Positions 36,121-44,681 of a stretch of DNA of 64,000 bases are shown here, in pieces. The notes below the pieces were generated by a model that had not been told where the DNA came from, did not search any database, and was given only the letters and a program-made list of their open reading frames with translations. The stretch is taken from assembly GCA_900317865.1 (NCBI GenBank), contig ONIK01000002.1, positions 1-64,000 on the forward strand. Direction: 5' to 3'. A program made the translations under genes and the position numbers. Source of the stretch: an uncultured Methanobrevibacter sp. GTDB lineage: Archaea > Methanobacteriota > Methanobacteria > Methanobacteriales > Methanobacteriaceae. Within the stretch, counting starts at the first letter, position 1. Each line of letters starts with the position of its first letter.

Positions 36121-37755
36121 ATGGATGTAGTTGGTAACTTTGATTTAAGTAATACATTGACTAGTTATAAAGATATGTTTTTTAAATCGAAAAAATATTG
36201 GTTAATTTATTTAGTTTTAGTAATAATCTTCGGATTAACAACAGCAAATAAAAAGAACCTTATTCATCCAGAATTTGCAATTTTAACCTTTGTAATTGTT
36301 GCTATTTTGGGTATTTTCTGTATTGTTTTTTATTTTCTCCATGATAGTGATGATGAACTTTATAAAGTCGCATTTGTAATAATTCTAATTTTCGGTATTG
36401 TTTGTGCTTTAATAGTTCCTATTTGTGATGTTAGTGATGAATCTGAACATCTTACACGGGCTGAAATTACATCCAGGGGTATTCTATTTCCTCACTGGAC
36501 AGGTGAAGAGCTTGGCGTTGATGGTTTATTTAATTATACTGTAGGACAGGTCTACAGTTCCCAACGTAATGACGGTGCAGGCTTTTACACGATTGAATCA
36601 ATAAATTTTTTCAAAAGTTATCTTGGAGATACTGTTTTTGAAACACCTCATGACACGGATAAGATAAACAATACTCCATATCTTATTGAATCAACCTTTG
36701 AACAGAATCCATTTTTTGGTTATTTGCCTCAGGCTGTTGGTGTTTTTATAGCCAAACTTCTTGATTTGAATGTAATTTGGATGTTGTGGCTTGCAAGATT
36801 TTGTAATCTCTTGTTTTATGCGGGTGTCATTTCATTAGCTATTAAAAAGACTCCTGTTTTGAAAATTCCTTTGCTTGTTGTAGCATGTATTCCAATTTCT
36901 ATTTATCAAGCGGCTTCTGTTAGTATAGACGCTATGATAATTTCCTTTGGAATTCTTGCAATTGCTTATTTTATCTATATGTGTACGGCGGGAGAAAAAT
37001 CGGTCACGCAAAAGGATATAGTCATATTTACAGTTATATGTATTCTTTTAGGTCTTTGTAAGTTAACCTATTTGGCTTTTATCTTCTTATTGTTATTGGT
37101 TCCATTTAGAAATTATCAAAAAGATACCAAAAACATTCTGCCGGTGATATTTCTTTCAATTATTGTGGCGGGAGTCATTGGTTTGATGTGGAGCAGATAT
37201 TCTACTCCTACGCTGTTGCATTCATGGAGGGCTTCTCGTAATTTAGTTAATTCTACTTTACAAATCCAATATATTAAGGATAATCCAGGTTATCTGGTGC
37301 AATTCTTTAAAACAATATTTGTTCGTGATTTGAGACATTTGGCTAATGGTGTATTTAGCTTCTTTGGTGCTCGTCAAGTTGTTGACCACTATATTGATAA
37401 ATATCTTATAGTTACATTGTCATTACTTTCATTTTTGGCAGTAACTTTACTTGCCTATCCTCAAAAGGTTAAATTTGAATTGAAAACAAGAATAGGATCA
37501 TTATTAATAATATTACTTATTTATATTGCTACATGCTTTATTCAATTGTTAACCTGGGCATTTATTGGTAAATTTAATTTGGGATTAAGCTTAAGATACT
37601 TTATTCCATTGCTTGCTTTAATTCCTGTTGCATTATGGATTAAATATAATCCTATTGAAAAAGAAGTATATGATAAATATGCAATAATGCTGATTGTTGT
37701 ATTTTTAGCTACAATGATAATTTCTTTTGCAACCAAATATTATTGGATACTTTAA
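36121..37755 (+). CDS. DUF2142-like polytopic membrane protein, copy 1
   Basis: 544 aa, about 12 TM helices, built like GT-C glycosyltransferases. Near residue 105 a loop carries CDVSDESEHLTRAEITSRG, the DE-x2-H-x2-RA motif of DUF2142, and ENPFFGYLPQA-like text follows near 195. It resembles the copies at 38774 and 40459 along its full length. GGAG (36110-36113) precedes ATG 36121. With the polyprenyl-type GT2 between copies 1 and 2, a role in sugar transfer from a lipid carrier onto surface glycan or protein is plausible but inferred. Confidence 0.88.
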   Translation: MDVVGNFDLSNTLTSYKDMFFKSKKYWLIYLVLVIIFGLTTANKKNLIHPEFAILTFVIVAILGIFCIVFYFLHDSDDELYKVAFVIILIFGIVCALIVPICDVSDESEHLTRAEITSRGILFPHWTGEELGVDGLFNYTVGQVYSSQRNDGAGFYTIESINFFKSYLGDTVFETPHDTDKINNTPYLIESTFEQNPFFGYLPQAVGVFIAKLLDLNVIWMLWLARFCNLLFYAGVISLAIKKTPVLKIPLLVVACIPISIYQAASVSIDAMIISFGILAIAYFIYMCTAGEKSVTQKDIVIFTVICILLGLCKLTYLAFIFLLLLVPFRNYQKDTKNILPVIFLSIIVAGVIGLMWSRYSTPTLLHSWRASRNLVNSTLQIQYIKDNPGYLVQFFKTIFVRDLRHLANGVFSFFGARQVVDHYIDKYLIVTLSLLSFLAVTLLAYPQKVKFELKTRIGSLLIILLIYIATCFIQLLTWAFIGKFNLGLSLRYFIPLLALIPVALWIKYNPIEKEVYDKYAIMLIVVFLATMIISFATKYYWIL

Positions 37756-37816
37756 ACATACTTTTAAATAACTTAAAAAAAATATTAAATAATAATAAAA
37801 AAATTTTAGTGTAATC

Positions 37817-38746
37817 ATGAAAACTGCAGTATTAATTCCTTGTTATAATGAGTCTGCAACCATTGAAAAGGTTGTAAGTGATTTTAAAAAAGTAATGCCA
37901 CATGCTGATATATATGTTTATGACAACAATTCAACTGATGGTACAGATAAGATAGCTCGTGATAATGGCGCTATTGTTAGATATGAATATAAACAAGGAA
38001 AAGGGAATGTTGTAAGGTCAATGTTTAGAGATATAGATGCCGATTGTTATATTATGGTAGATGGGGATGATACTTATCCTGCTGAATCTGCTTTGGAATT
38101 TGAAAAACTTGTTTTGGAGAAAAATGTTGACATGGTTATTGGAGATAGATTATCATCCACTTATTTTGAAGAAAATGACCGTCCATTCCATAATGTTGGG
38201 AATAAAATGGTCAGATGGTTGATTAACTTATTTTTCTCAAGTGAATTAAAAGACATCATGACTGGGATGCGTGGATTTAGTTATAATTTTGTCAAATCAT
38301 TTCCGATTGTTTCTAAAGAATTTGAAATAGAAACTGAAATGAGTGTTTTTGCTTTGATGCATAATTTCGCTATTGAAGAAATTCCTATTGATTATCGTGA
38401 TCGTGTTGAAGGAAGTGAATCTAAACTAAATACTTATAGGGATGGATATAAGGTATTAAGAATGATTTTCACATTAATTCGTGATCAAAAACCTTTACTG
38501 TTCTTTACAACTTTTTCATTGTTTCTTTTAATTATTGCAGCACTTTATTTCTTCCCAATTTTAATCAGATTTTTATCTTCAGGATATGTTTTAAAGATAC
38601 CTACACTGATTGTTATTTCAACTGTAGTAATTATTGCAGCTTTGACATTTTTAACTGGTGTTATTTTACATGTTCTTAAAAAACAGCATAACGCTAATCT
38701 TGAACATCATTTAACATTAATAGATTTAAATAAGAAGAATAAATAA
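37817..38746 (+). CDS. Polyprenyl-phosphate-type family-2 glycosyltransferase
   Basis: 309 aa: GT-A domain with TAVLIPCYNESATIEKV, YDNNSTDGT (about 35-43), VDGDDTYP (about 77-84) and a TGMRGFSYNF segment, then two C-terminal TM helices (about 224-250 and 258-285). This is the layout of dolichyl/undecaprenyl-phosphate sugar synthases (DPM/GtrB-like) that charge a lipid carrier for GT-C enzymes, which fits its place between DUF2142 proteins. It starts at ATG 37817, 61 nt after copy 1. Confidence 0.92.
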   Translation: MKTAVLIPCYNESATIEKVVSDFKKVMPHADIYVYDNNSTDGTDKIARDNGAIVRYEYKQGKGNVVRSMFRDIDADCYIMVDGDDTYPAESALEFEKLVLEKNVDMVIGDRLSSTYFEENDRPFHNVGNKMVRWLINLFFSSELKDIMTGMRGFSYNFVKSFPIVSKEFEIETEMSVFALMHNFAIEEIPIDYRDRVEGSESKLNTYRDGYKVLRMIFTLIRDQKPLLFFTTFSLFLLIIAALYFFPILIRFLSSGYVLKIPTLIVISTVVIIAALTFLTGVILHVLKKQHNANLEHHLTLIDLNKKNK

Positions 38747-38773
38747 GTTTTATTTATTGTTTTGGTATTTAAA

Positions 38774-40369
38774 ATGTATAAAGAAAAATTTCAGGATTAT
38801 AAAGACATTTTTATAAATTCAAAGAAATATTGGTTAATTTATTTATTGTTAATTACAATAATGGGAATATCAACTCTTTCAGGCAGAAATTTTCAAAATC
38901 CCACTTTTGAAATATCTATTTTCATTATTGTAGCTATTTTAGGTATTTTTTGTATTCTTTTTTATTTTTCACATAATAGTGAAGAGGAACTGTATAAGGT
39001 TGCATTTGTTATAATTCTATGTTTTGGAATAATATGTGCTTTAATTGTTCCAATTTGCGAAATCAGTGATGAGGTAGAACATTTTACAAGGTCTGAAATT
39101 ACATCGCAGGGCGTGTTAATTCCACATTGGACTGGAGATGATGTTGGGATAGACAGATTATATAATCATACTGATGAAGGTAAGTATAGTCAGGCTTTAA
39201 ATAAGGGTGTAGGTTTTGAAACGATCAAAAGTTTAAGTCCTTTCAATATTGACCGGGAAAAAACGGTTTTTGATGTTGGATGGGATACCAATAAAATTGA
39301 TTATTCAAAAATGATTGATGGATCTGCTTTTGAGCAAAATCCATTTTTCGGTTATCTTCCTCAAGCTTTTGGTATTTTTATAGCCAAATTTCTTGATTTG
39401 AATGTTATATGGATGATGTGGCTTGGAAGAATTTGCAATTTAATTTGTTTTGCAGGTCTTGTTTCACTAGCTATTAGAAAAACACCTGTTTTAAAAATGC
39501 CTTTGCTTGCCGTTTCTTGCATTCCAATTACAATTTATCAGGCGGCTTCCCTGAGTATTGATTCCATGATATGTGGATTGGGAATACTTGCCATTGCCTA
39601 TTTTATTTATCTGTGTAAGAGTGGTGAAAAATCCATTGAACTAAAAGATATAGCTATCTTTACATTTGTCTGTCTGTTATTGGGTCTCTGTAAGATAACC
39701 TATCTGGCTTTCATATTCTTACTGTTGTTTGTGCCTAGAAAGAATTTTAATTTTTCAAAAGTTATACCAATTTCTTTTGCATCAATTTCAATTGTTTCCA
39801 TAATTGGAATATTGTGGAGCAGATATGCAACTCCTGCATTAATGCATTCATGGAGGTCTAAGCTTAATTATGTTAATTCAGGTGACCAGATTGCTTATTT
39901 ATTACATAATCACGGGTTTGCAGTTAAATTCATAACACAGATATTTACTACTGATTTGGGGGCGATGTTTTATGGTGTTTTCAATTTTTTCAGTTCAGCA
40001 AGCAAATATCATTATGCAAGTACATATTATTTGATTGTAGCAATGATTCTGCTATTTTTGATTATGATTTTATTAAATTATCCTGAAAAAAATAATTTTA
40101 ATTTAAAAACCCGATTAGGTTCATTGTTTGTGTTATTATTTGTTTATGTTGGAACATGTTTTGTCCAGTTATTAACCTGGGCAGGTGTAGGATACACTGG
40201 TTTGGGTATTAATACAAGATATTTTATTCCATTATTCGCATTACTTCCTATAATAGTCAATTTTAAATTTTTTAAGTTGGATAAATCCAAATTTGATAAT
40301 TATTCGTTTATTTTCATCGTTGCATTTATGGCAGCATTGATATTGGCATTCACAACTAAATATTATTAA
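38774..40369 (+). CDS. DUF2142-like polytopic membrane protein, copy 2
   Basis: About 531 aa, collinear with copies 1 and 3: ICEISDEVEHFTRSEITSQG (near 98), EQNPFFGYLPQAFG, and the conserved LWSRYATPALMHSWRS segment. Tryptophan- and aromatic-rich outer loops differ most from the other copies, which suggests divergence in substrate. ATG 38774 is used; an in-frame TTG at 38762 would add four codons. It follows the GT2 gene by 27 nt. Confidence 0.86.
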   Translation: MYKEKFQDYKDIFINSKKYWLIYLLLITIMGISTLSGRNFQNPTFEISIFIIVAILGIFCILFYFSHNSEEELYKVAFVIILCFGIICALIVPICEISDEVEHFTRSEITSQGVLIPHWTGDDVGIDRLYNHTDEGKYSQALNKGVGFETIKSLSPFNIDREKTVFDVGWDTNKIDYSKMIDGSAFEQNPFFGYLPQAFGIFIAKFLDLNVIWMMWLGRICNLICFAGLVSLAIRKTPVLKMPLLAVSCIPITIYQAASLSIDSMICGLGILAIAYFIYLCKSGEKSIELKDIAIFTFVCLLLGLCKITYLAFIFLLLFVPRKNFNFSKVIPISFASISIVSIIGILWSRYATPALMHSWRSKLNYVNSGDQIAYLLHNHGFAVKFITQIFTTDLGAMFYGVFNFFSSASKYHYASTYYLIVAMILLFLIMILLNYPEKNNFNLKTRLGSLFVLLFVYVGTCFVQLLTWAGVGYTGLGINTRYFIPLFALLPIIVNFKFFKLDKSKFDNYSFIFIVAFMAALILAFTTKYY

Positions 40370-40458
40370 TTTTTTTTAAACAATGATTAATATAATTTAA
40401 ATATATCTAATAATAAAAATTATATTAGAGATGAATTTTTTTAAAAGAGGAGAAAAGT

Positions 40459-42090
40459 ATGGGAATTTTCGCGGATTTTGATATGAAGTCTACATTTGTA
40501 GATTATAAAGATATGTTTTTTGAATCGAAAAAATATTGGCTTATATTTCTTGTTCTGACGTTAGTGTTAGGAATATCTACTGTCAATCAAAAAAATTTGA
40601 TTAATCCAGGATTTGCAATTTTAACTTTTGTAGTTGTTGCTATTTTAGGTATTTTCTGCATTGTTTTTTATTTTCTGCATAATTCTGATGAAGAACTGTA
40701 TAAAGTTGCATTTGTAATGATTCTAATTTTTGGTATTGTTTGTGCTTTAATTGTTCCTATTTGTGATGTTAGTGATGAAATAGAACATCTTGCAAGAGCG
40801 GAAATGACGTCTAGGGGCGTAATCATTCCTCATTGGACTGGTGAGGATATGGGTGTTACAGGTTTGTATAATCATACAGAAGGAGAAAGAATAAGCAGTG
40901 CTCAAAATTTTGGTGCGGGGTATAGTTCAATCAATGCAATGAATTTTTTCTCGGCCAGTCTGGGAAATACGGTTTTTGAAACGAGTCATGATACTGATAA
41001 AATAGATCTTCGTCCGTTTATTATTGATTCAGCATTTGAACAAAATCCGTTTTTCGGATATCTTCCTCAAGCTATTGGTGTTATATTAGCCAAATTGCTG
41101 GATATGAATGTAATCTGGATGTTATGGCTTGGAAGATTTTTCAATCTTTTGTTTTATGCAGGTATTGTTTCTTTTGCTATCAAAAAAACTCCTGTTTTAA
41201 AGATTCCTCTGCTTGCTGTTGCATGTATTCCAATATCAATTTATCAGGCTGCATCTATAAGTATAGATTCAATGATTATTGCTTTAAGTATTTTGGCGAT
41301 TTCTTACTTTATCTATATGTGTAAATCGCATGAAGAATCATTAACTGAAAAGGATATTGTTATTTTTAGTGTTATATGTCTGATATTGGGTCTTTGTAAG
41401 TTACCTTATTTAGCATTTGTTGCATTATTATTGTTTGTTCCTTCAAGAAACTTTAAAAAGGATAGAAAATCTCATTATTTATTTGTATTTGCTTGTATTA
41501 TTGTAGTTTCCATAATTGGTATAATATGGAGTAGATATTCTGCTCCAACATTATTGCATTCATGGAGATCATCCCGTAATTTAATTAATTCAACACTGCA
41601 ATTTAATCATTTCATTTCTCATCCTGCACTTGTTCCAAAATTCTTCTATAATATTTTCTTTTTAGATTTGCCGAATATGGTAACTGGTGTATTTAGTTTC
41701 TTTGGAGCTCGTCAGTTCCATCATTATGATGATAAATATTATTTGATAACTGCTGTCCTTTTAATATACCTTGCTTTCACATTGCTTGCATATCCAAGAA
41801 ATGTTAAATTTGATTTAAAATCAAAGTTAGGTGCTGCATTATTAATATTGGTTATTTATATAGGTACCTGTTTTATTCAGTTATTAACTTGGGCTAGTGT
41901 AGGTTATTATAATTTAGGTATTAGTACAAGGTATTTTGTTCCTTTATTTGCATTGTTGCCAATAGCTATTTGGATTAAGAAAAATCCTATTGATAAATAT
42001 GAATTTGATAAGTATGCAATGGTATTCATGATTTCATTCATGGCATTATTAATTATATCATTTGCAACAAAATATTATTGGCTTATATAA
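40459..42090 (+). CDS. DUF2142-like polytopic membrane protein, copy 3
   Basis: 543 aa, closest to copy 1 (both contain LNVIWMLWLARF/LGRF-type text, SFFGARQ near 400 and the TKYYW.I ending). It has the motif CDVSDEIEHLARAEMTSRG and 12 or so TM helices. A strong AGGAGA (40447-40452) precedes ATG 40459, and a TATA (TTAAATATATC, about 40396-40408) indicates its own promoter. It is probably the youngest tandem duplicate. Confidence 0.88.
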   Translation: MGIFADFDMKSTFVDYKDMFFESKKYWLIFLVLTLVLGISTVNQKNLINPGFAILTFVVVAILGIFCIVFYFLHNSDEELYKVAFVMILIFGIVCALIVPICDVSDEIEHLARAEMTSRGVIIPHWTGEDMGVTGLYNHTEGERISSAQNFGAGYSSINAMNFFSASLGNTVFETSHDTDKIDLRPFIIDSAFEQNPFFGYLPQAIGVILAKLLDMNVIWMLWLGRFFNLLFYAGIVSFAIKKTPVLKIPLLAVACIPISIYQAASISIDSMIIALSILAISYFIYMCKSHEESLTEKDIVIFSVICLILGLCKLPYLAFVALLLFVPSRNFKKDRKSHYLFVFACIIVVSIIGIIWSRYSAPTLLHSWRSSRNLINSTLQFNHFISHPALVPKFFYNIFFLDLPNMVTGVFSFFGARQFHHYDDKYYLITAVLLIYLAFTLLAYPRNVKFDLKSKLGAALLILVIYIGTCFIQLLTWASVGYYNLGISTRYFVPLFALLPIAIWIKKNPIDKYEFDKYAMVFMISFMALLIISFATKYYWLI

Positions 42091-42197
42091 TATAGGATAA
42101 GTATTTATGGAATATAAATTAAATTATATTATAACAATTAATGAATTTCAAAACTTTTACAATTCTAATAGTTAATAAATAAAAATGAGGACTTAAA

Positions 42198-42515
42198 ATG
42201 CATATAAAACAAAATAATAGTCTTAAATACCCTAGTATGATACAAGATTTTTTAGATGAATTATCAAAAAATGATTTCACTTATTTCCAATTATCATGTG
42301 AAAATGAAATTCATAGTTTTTATAATGAAAATGATAGTACTGTTGAATTTAAACAAGGTTATTTAAAAGAAACTGATAATGAAGGAGAATTATTTTTCTT
42401 GGATTATTCTAAGATTACTGCTATTGTATTGTCTAAAACAGAATCAAAAGATGAAAAAGATGAATTTGAATCATTATCTGATGATGATTGGACAGGACAC
42501 AGAATTCAATTTTAA
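42198..42515 (+). CDS. Small acidic protein of unknown function
   Basis: 105 aa, very acidic C-terminus (KDEKDEFESLSDDDW). The centre alternates beta strands (EIHSFYNENDSTVEFKQGYL.., LFFLDYSKITAIVLS), which loosely recalls a small barrel fold, but no family is recognised. GAGG (42186-42189) precedes the ATG. Confidence 0.65.
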   Translation: MHIKQNNSLKYPSMIQDFLDELSKNDFTYFQLSCENEIHSFYNENDSTVEFKQGYLKETDNEGELFFLDYSKITAIVLSKTESKDEKDEFESLSDDDWTGHRIQF

Positions 42516-42658
42516 TTTAAAAGAAAAATATTTTTCTTCCTTTTTTTTATTATTTCGATTTAAAGTATTAATTTATTATAACATATGAATTAAAATTTTT
42601 TTTTGTTTAATCGTTTATCATATATATTTATTAAATAATATCTTTGTTAAATTTATAA

Positions 42659-42870
42659 ATGGCTGAATGTGGAGTCAGTACTAATGTTCATTACAAGCCT
42701 TGCCTTTATTGACCACATGTAAAAACTTAGGTTTTGATATTGCAGATTATCCGAATGCTTACAATCTATTTGAAAATGAAATATCAGTGCCTCTTTATTC
42801 TAAATTAACAAACCAAGAATTAGATTATATCATAGAAAATTTTATTGGTGTTTTAAATGATTTTTTATAA
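42659..42870 (+). pseudogene. C-terminal relic of a DegT/DnrJ/EryC1 aminotransferase
   Basis: Reads AECGVSTNVHYKP then is out of frame by one base near 42700; the next frame gives LLTTCKNLGFDIADYPNA, NEISVPLYSKLTNQELDYII and stops at 42870. This is the C-terminal substrate-side segment of sugar aminotransferases (PseC/ArnB class). The PLP domain is absent. It is a relic beside the glycan genes. Confidence 0.72.
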
Positions 42871-42946
42871 AATTTTAGTAATTTGTAAAGTAATTCCTCA
42901 TTTTCTTAAAAAAATATTTTATATAATAAACATTAAATAAATAATT

Positions 42947-43627
42947 ATGAATTATAAAGTTATATTAGCTTCATTAATTCTTGTTACGTTATTATTTTCA
43001 TTAAGTGCTGTAAGTGCTGATGATTCAATTGAAAATCAAACAGTTGAAATTAGTGAAATTGTTGTAGATGATACACAGGACTTGAATTCCAATGATTTAT
43101 CTAATGTATCAGATTCTAATAATGCTACTGTAGAAACTAGTGCATATTTGGTACTGGATAATGATGCAGATAAGGAAAATATTTATTTGGGGGATTTGGT
43201 TACCTGGATAATAACAGTTCAGAATTTCGGTCCGGATATATCTAAAAACACCCAAGTACGTGATGAATTGCCTGATGGTTTGGAATATGTTTCACATACT
43301 TTAACAGTGGGGTCATTTAATCCTAAAACTGGAATCTGGGATATAGGTGATTTGGATGTTAAGGATGGTGAAGTAGCTTTATACATAACATGTAAAGCGA
43401 TTTCTGTTGGTGAAAAAATCAATAAGGCATGGTTAACTTCCGATACACCTAATTTAAATAATGAAACTTTTGAAGAAGAGGAAATTGATGTACTGGATTA
43501 TGATAATTATGACAACGATAATGATGTTAAAAAGAAAGTAACTGGTTTAAAAGCTGCCGGGAATCCAATATTTTTAATTTTAATGAGTTTAATTATAATT
43601 TTTTCAGGTTTTGTGGTTAAAAGATAA
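42947..43627 (+). CDS. DUF11 surface protein with C-terminal anchor
   Basis: 226 aa. Signal peptide (MNYKVILASLILVTLLFSLSAVSA), acidic linker, one DUF11 domain (KENIYLGDLVTWIITVQNFG.., VRDELPDGLEYV, GSFNPKTGIWDIGDLDVKDG), then KAAGNP, a TM helix and a KR end. It is paralogous to the 22582 protein. TATTTTATATAATA (42914-42927) lies 20-30 nt upstream, so the mRNA is probably leaderless. It is exposed at the cell surface. Confidence 0.9.
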   Translation: MNYKVILASLILVTLLFSLSAVSADDSIENQTVEISEIVVDDTQDLNSNDLSNVSDSNNATVETSAYLVLDNDADKENIYLGDLVTWIITVQNFGPDISKNTQVRDELPDGLEYVSHTLTVGSFNPKTGIWDIGDLDVKDGEVALYITCKAISVGEKINKAWLTSDTPNLNNETFEEEEIDVLDYDNYDNDNDVKKKVTGLKAAGNPIFLILMSLIIIFSGFVVKR

Positions 43628-43634
43628 TTTTAAA

Positions 43635-44444
43635 CTACAAAACTTTTGCTATAGTATACTCATCTAAATAAACAAATAATATTTCTGCTTTTGTATTATC
43701 TGAAATTATATTTTTAAGTTTTGATGCACTCTTAACTTTTTCCATAAGAGTGTATTCACTATTTGCTACATAACCTATTTTTTCTTTATCCAAATAAACA
43801 GCTATTGCATCACTGTCATGTTCATTTTCAGGTTCTCTGATTAAATCAACAATTTGGCCATTAATTGGTGTAAAGTTATAATAATATCCTCCGGATATGT
43901 TAATTAATGTATCATCAGTATTTTCTATATATTCAACCTGTTTTTCAAATTCATCTAGTTTATCAAATTCTTTATATGCCATCAAATAGGCTTTTTTAGA
44001 TTCGACAAGTTCATTTAAAGCTTCTAAAATTTCAGCCTTTAAAAAATAGAATTCGCAGGGATCTTCATTTTCCGGCAATATTTCTAATGCATTATCTGTT
44101 AGTGCAAGTGCCTTTTCATATTCAAGTGCCGGAAAAAATGTAATTTTTGCCCATTTGTACAATGTATTGGCCTTTAAAAGTTTTATTTCACCAGTTTGAT
44201 TTGGAATTTTATTGAAAAATTCTATTGATTTTTCGTATTCTTTCTGCCTGTCATAAATAACTGCTTTGAAATAGGAATATTTGTCATCATCTTTTTTAAG
44301 GTTTTTATCGATTAATGATAATGCTTCACTGTAATTTCCTTCATTAATTAAATATTCAATTCTTGGTGTTTTTGAAACTTTGAATTTTGTTTGATGGGAA
44401 TCTTTTGAAGAATCAATATATAAATAGTCTTTTTCGTTATCCAT
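43635..44444 (-). CDS. TPR-HIRAN fusion protein
   Basis: 269 aa. Residues about 30-165 form TPR-like helical repeats (NYSEALSLIDKNLKK, EYEKSIEFFNKIPN, EYEKALALTDNALEILP). Residues about 185-269 form a HIRAN domain: NISGGYYYNFTPINGQ, LIREPENEHDSDAIAVYLDKEKIGYV. HIRAN in eukaryotes binds 3' single-stranded DNA ends in HLTF/Rad5-type proteins; free-standing microbial versions are little studied. ATG 44444 is used; the frame also opens at TTG 44453. Confidence 0.82.
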   Translation of the reverse strand: MDNEKDYLYIDSSKDSHQTKFKVSKTPRIEYLINEGNYSEALSLIDKNLKKDDDKYSYFKAVIYDRQKEYEKSIEFFNKIPNQTGEIKLLKANTLYKWAKITFFPALEYEKALALTDNALEILPENEDPCEFYFLKAEILEALNELVESKKAYLMAYKEFDKLDEFEKQVEYIENTDDTLINISGGYYYNFTPINGQIVDLIREPENEHDSDAIAVYLDKEKIGYVANSEYTLMEKVKSASKLKNIISDNTKAEILFVYLDEYTIAKVL

Positions 44445-44681
44445 TTTAATCAACTTTAATATATTATATGGTTTTTTTAATATTTAATCTACATTACTTA
44501 TTTTAAATTATTTGATTTATATTGCAACTTTCATTTAAATCATAGAATATATAATTAAAATGGATATATTTTACAATCCTATTGTTTAATCAATCATTAC
44601 TTTAATATAAATATACTTATTTTTGCTTTAGAATATTATATAATGACCTTTTAACATAATATTATACAAGAGGTAAAAATC

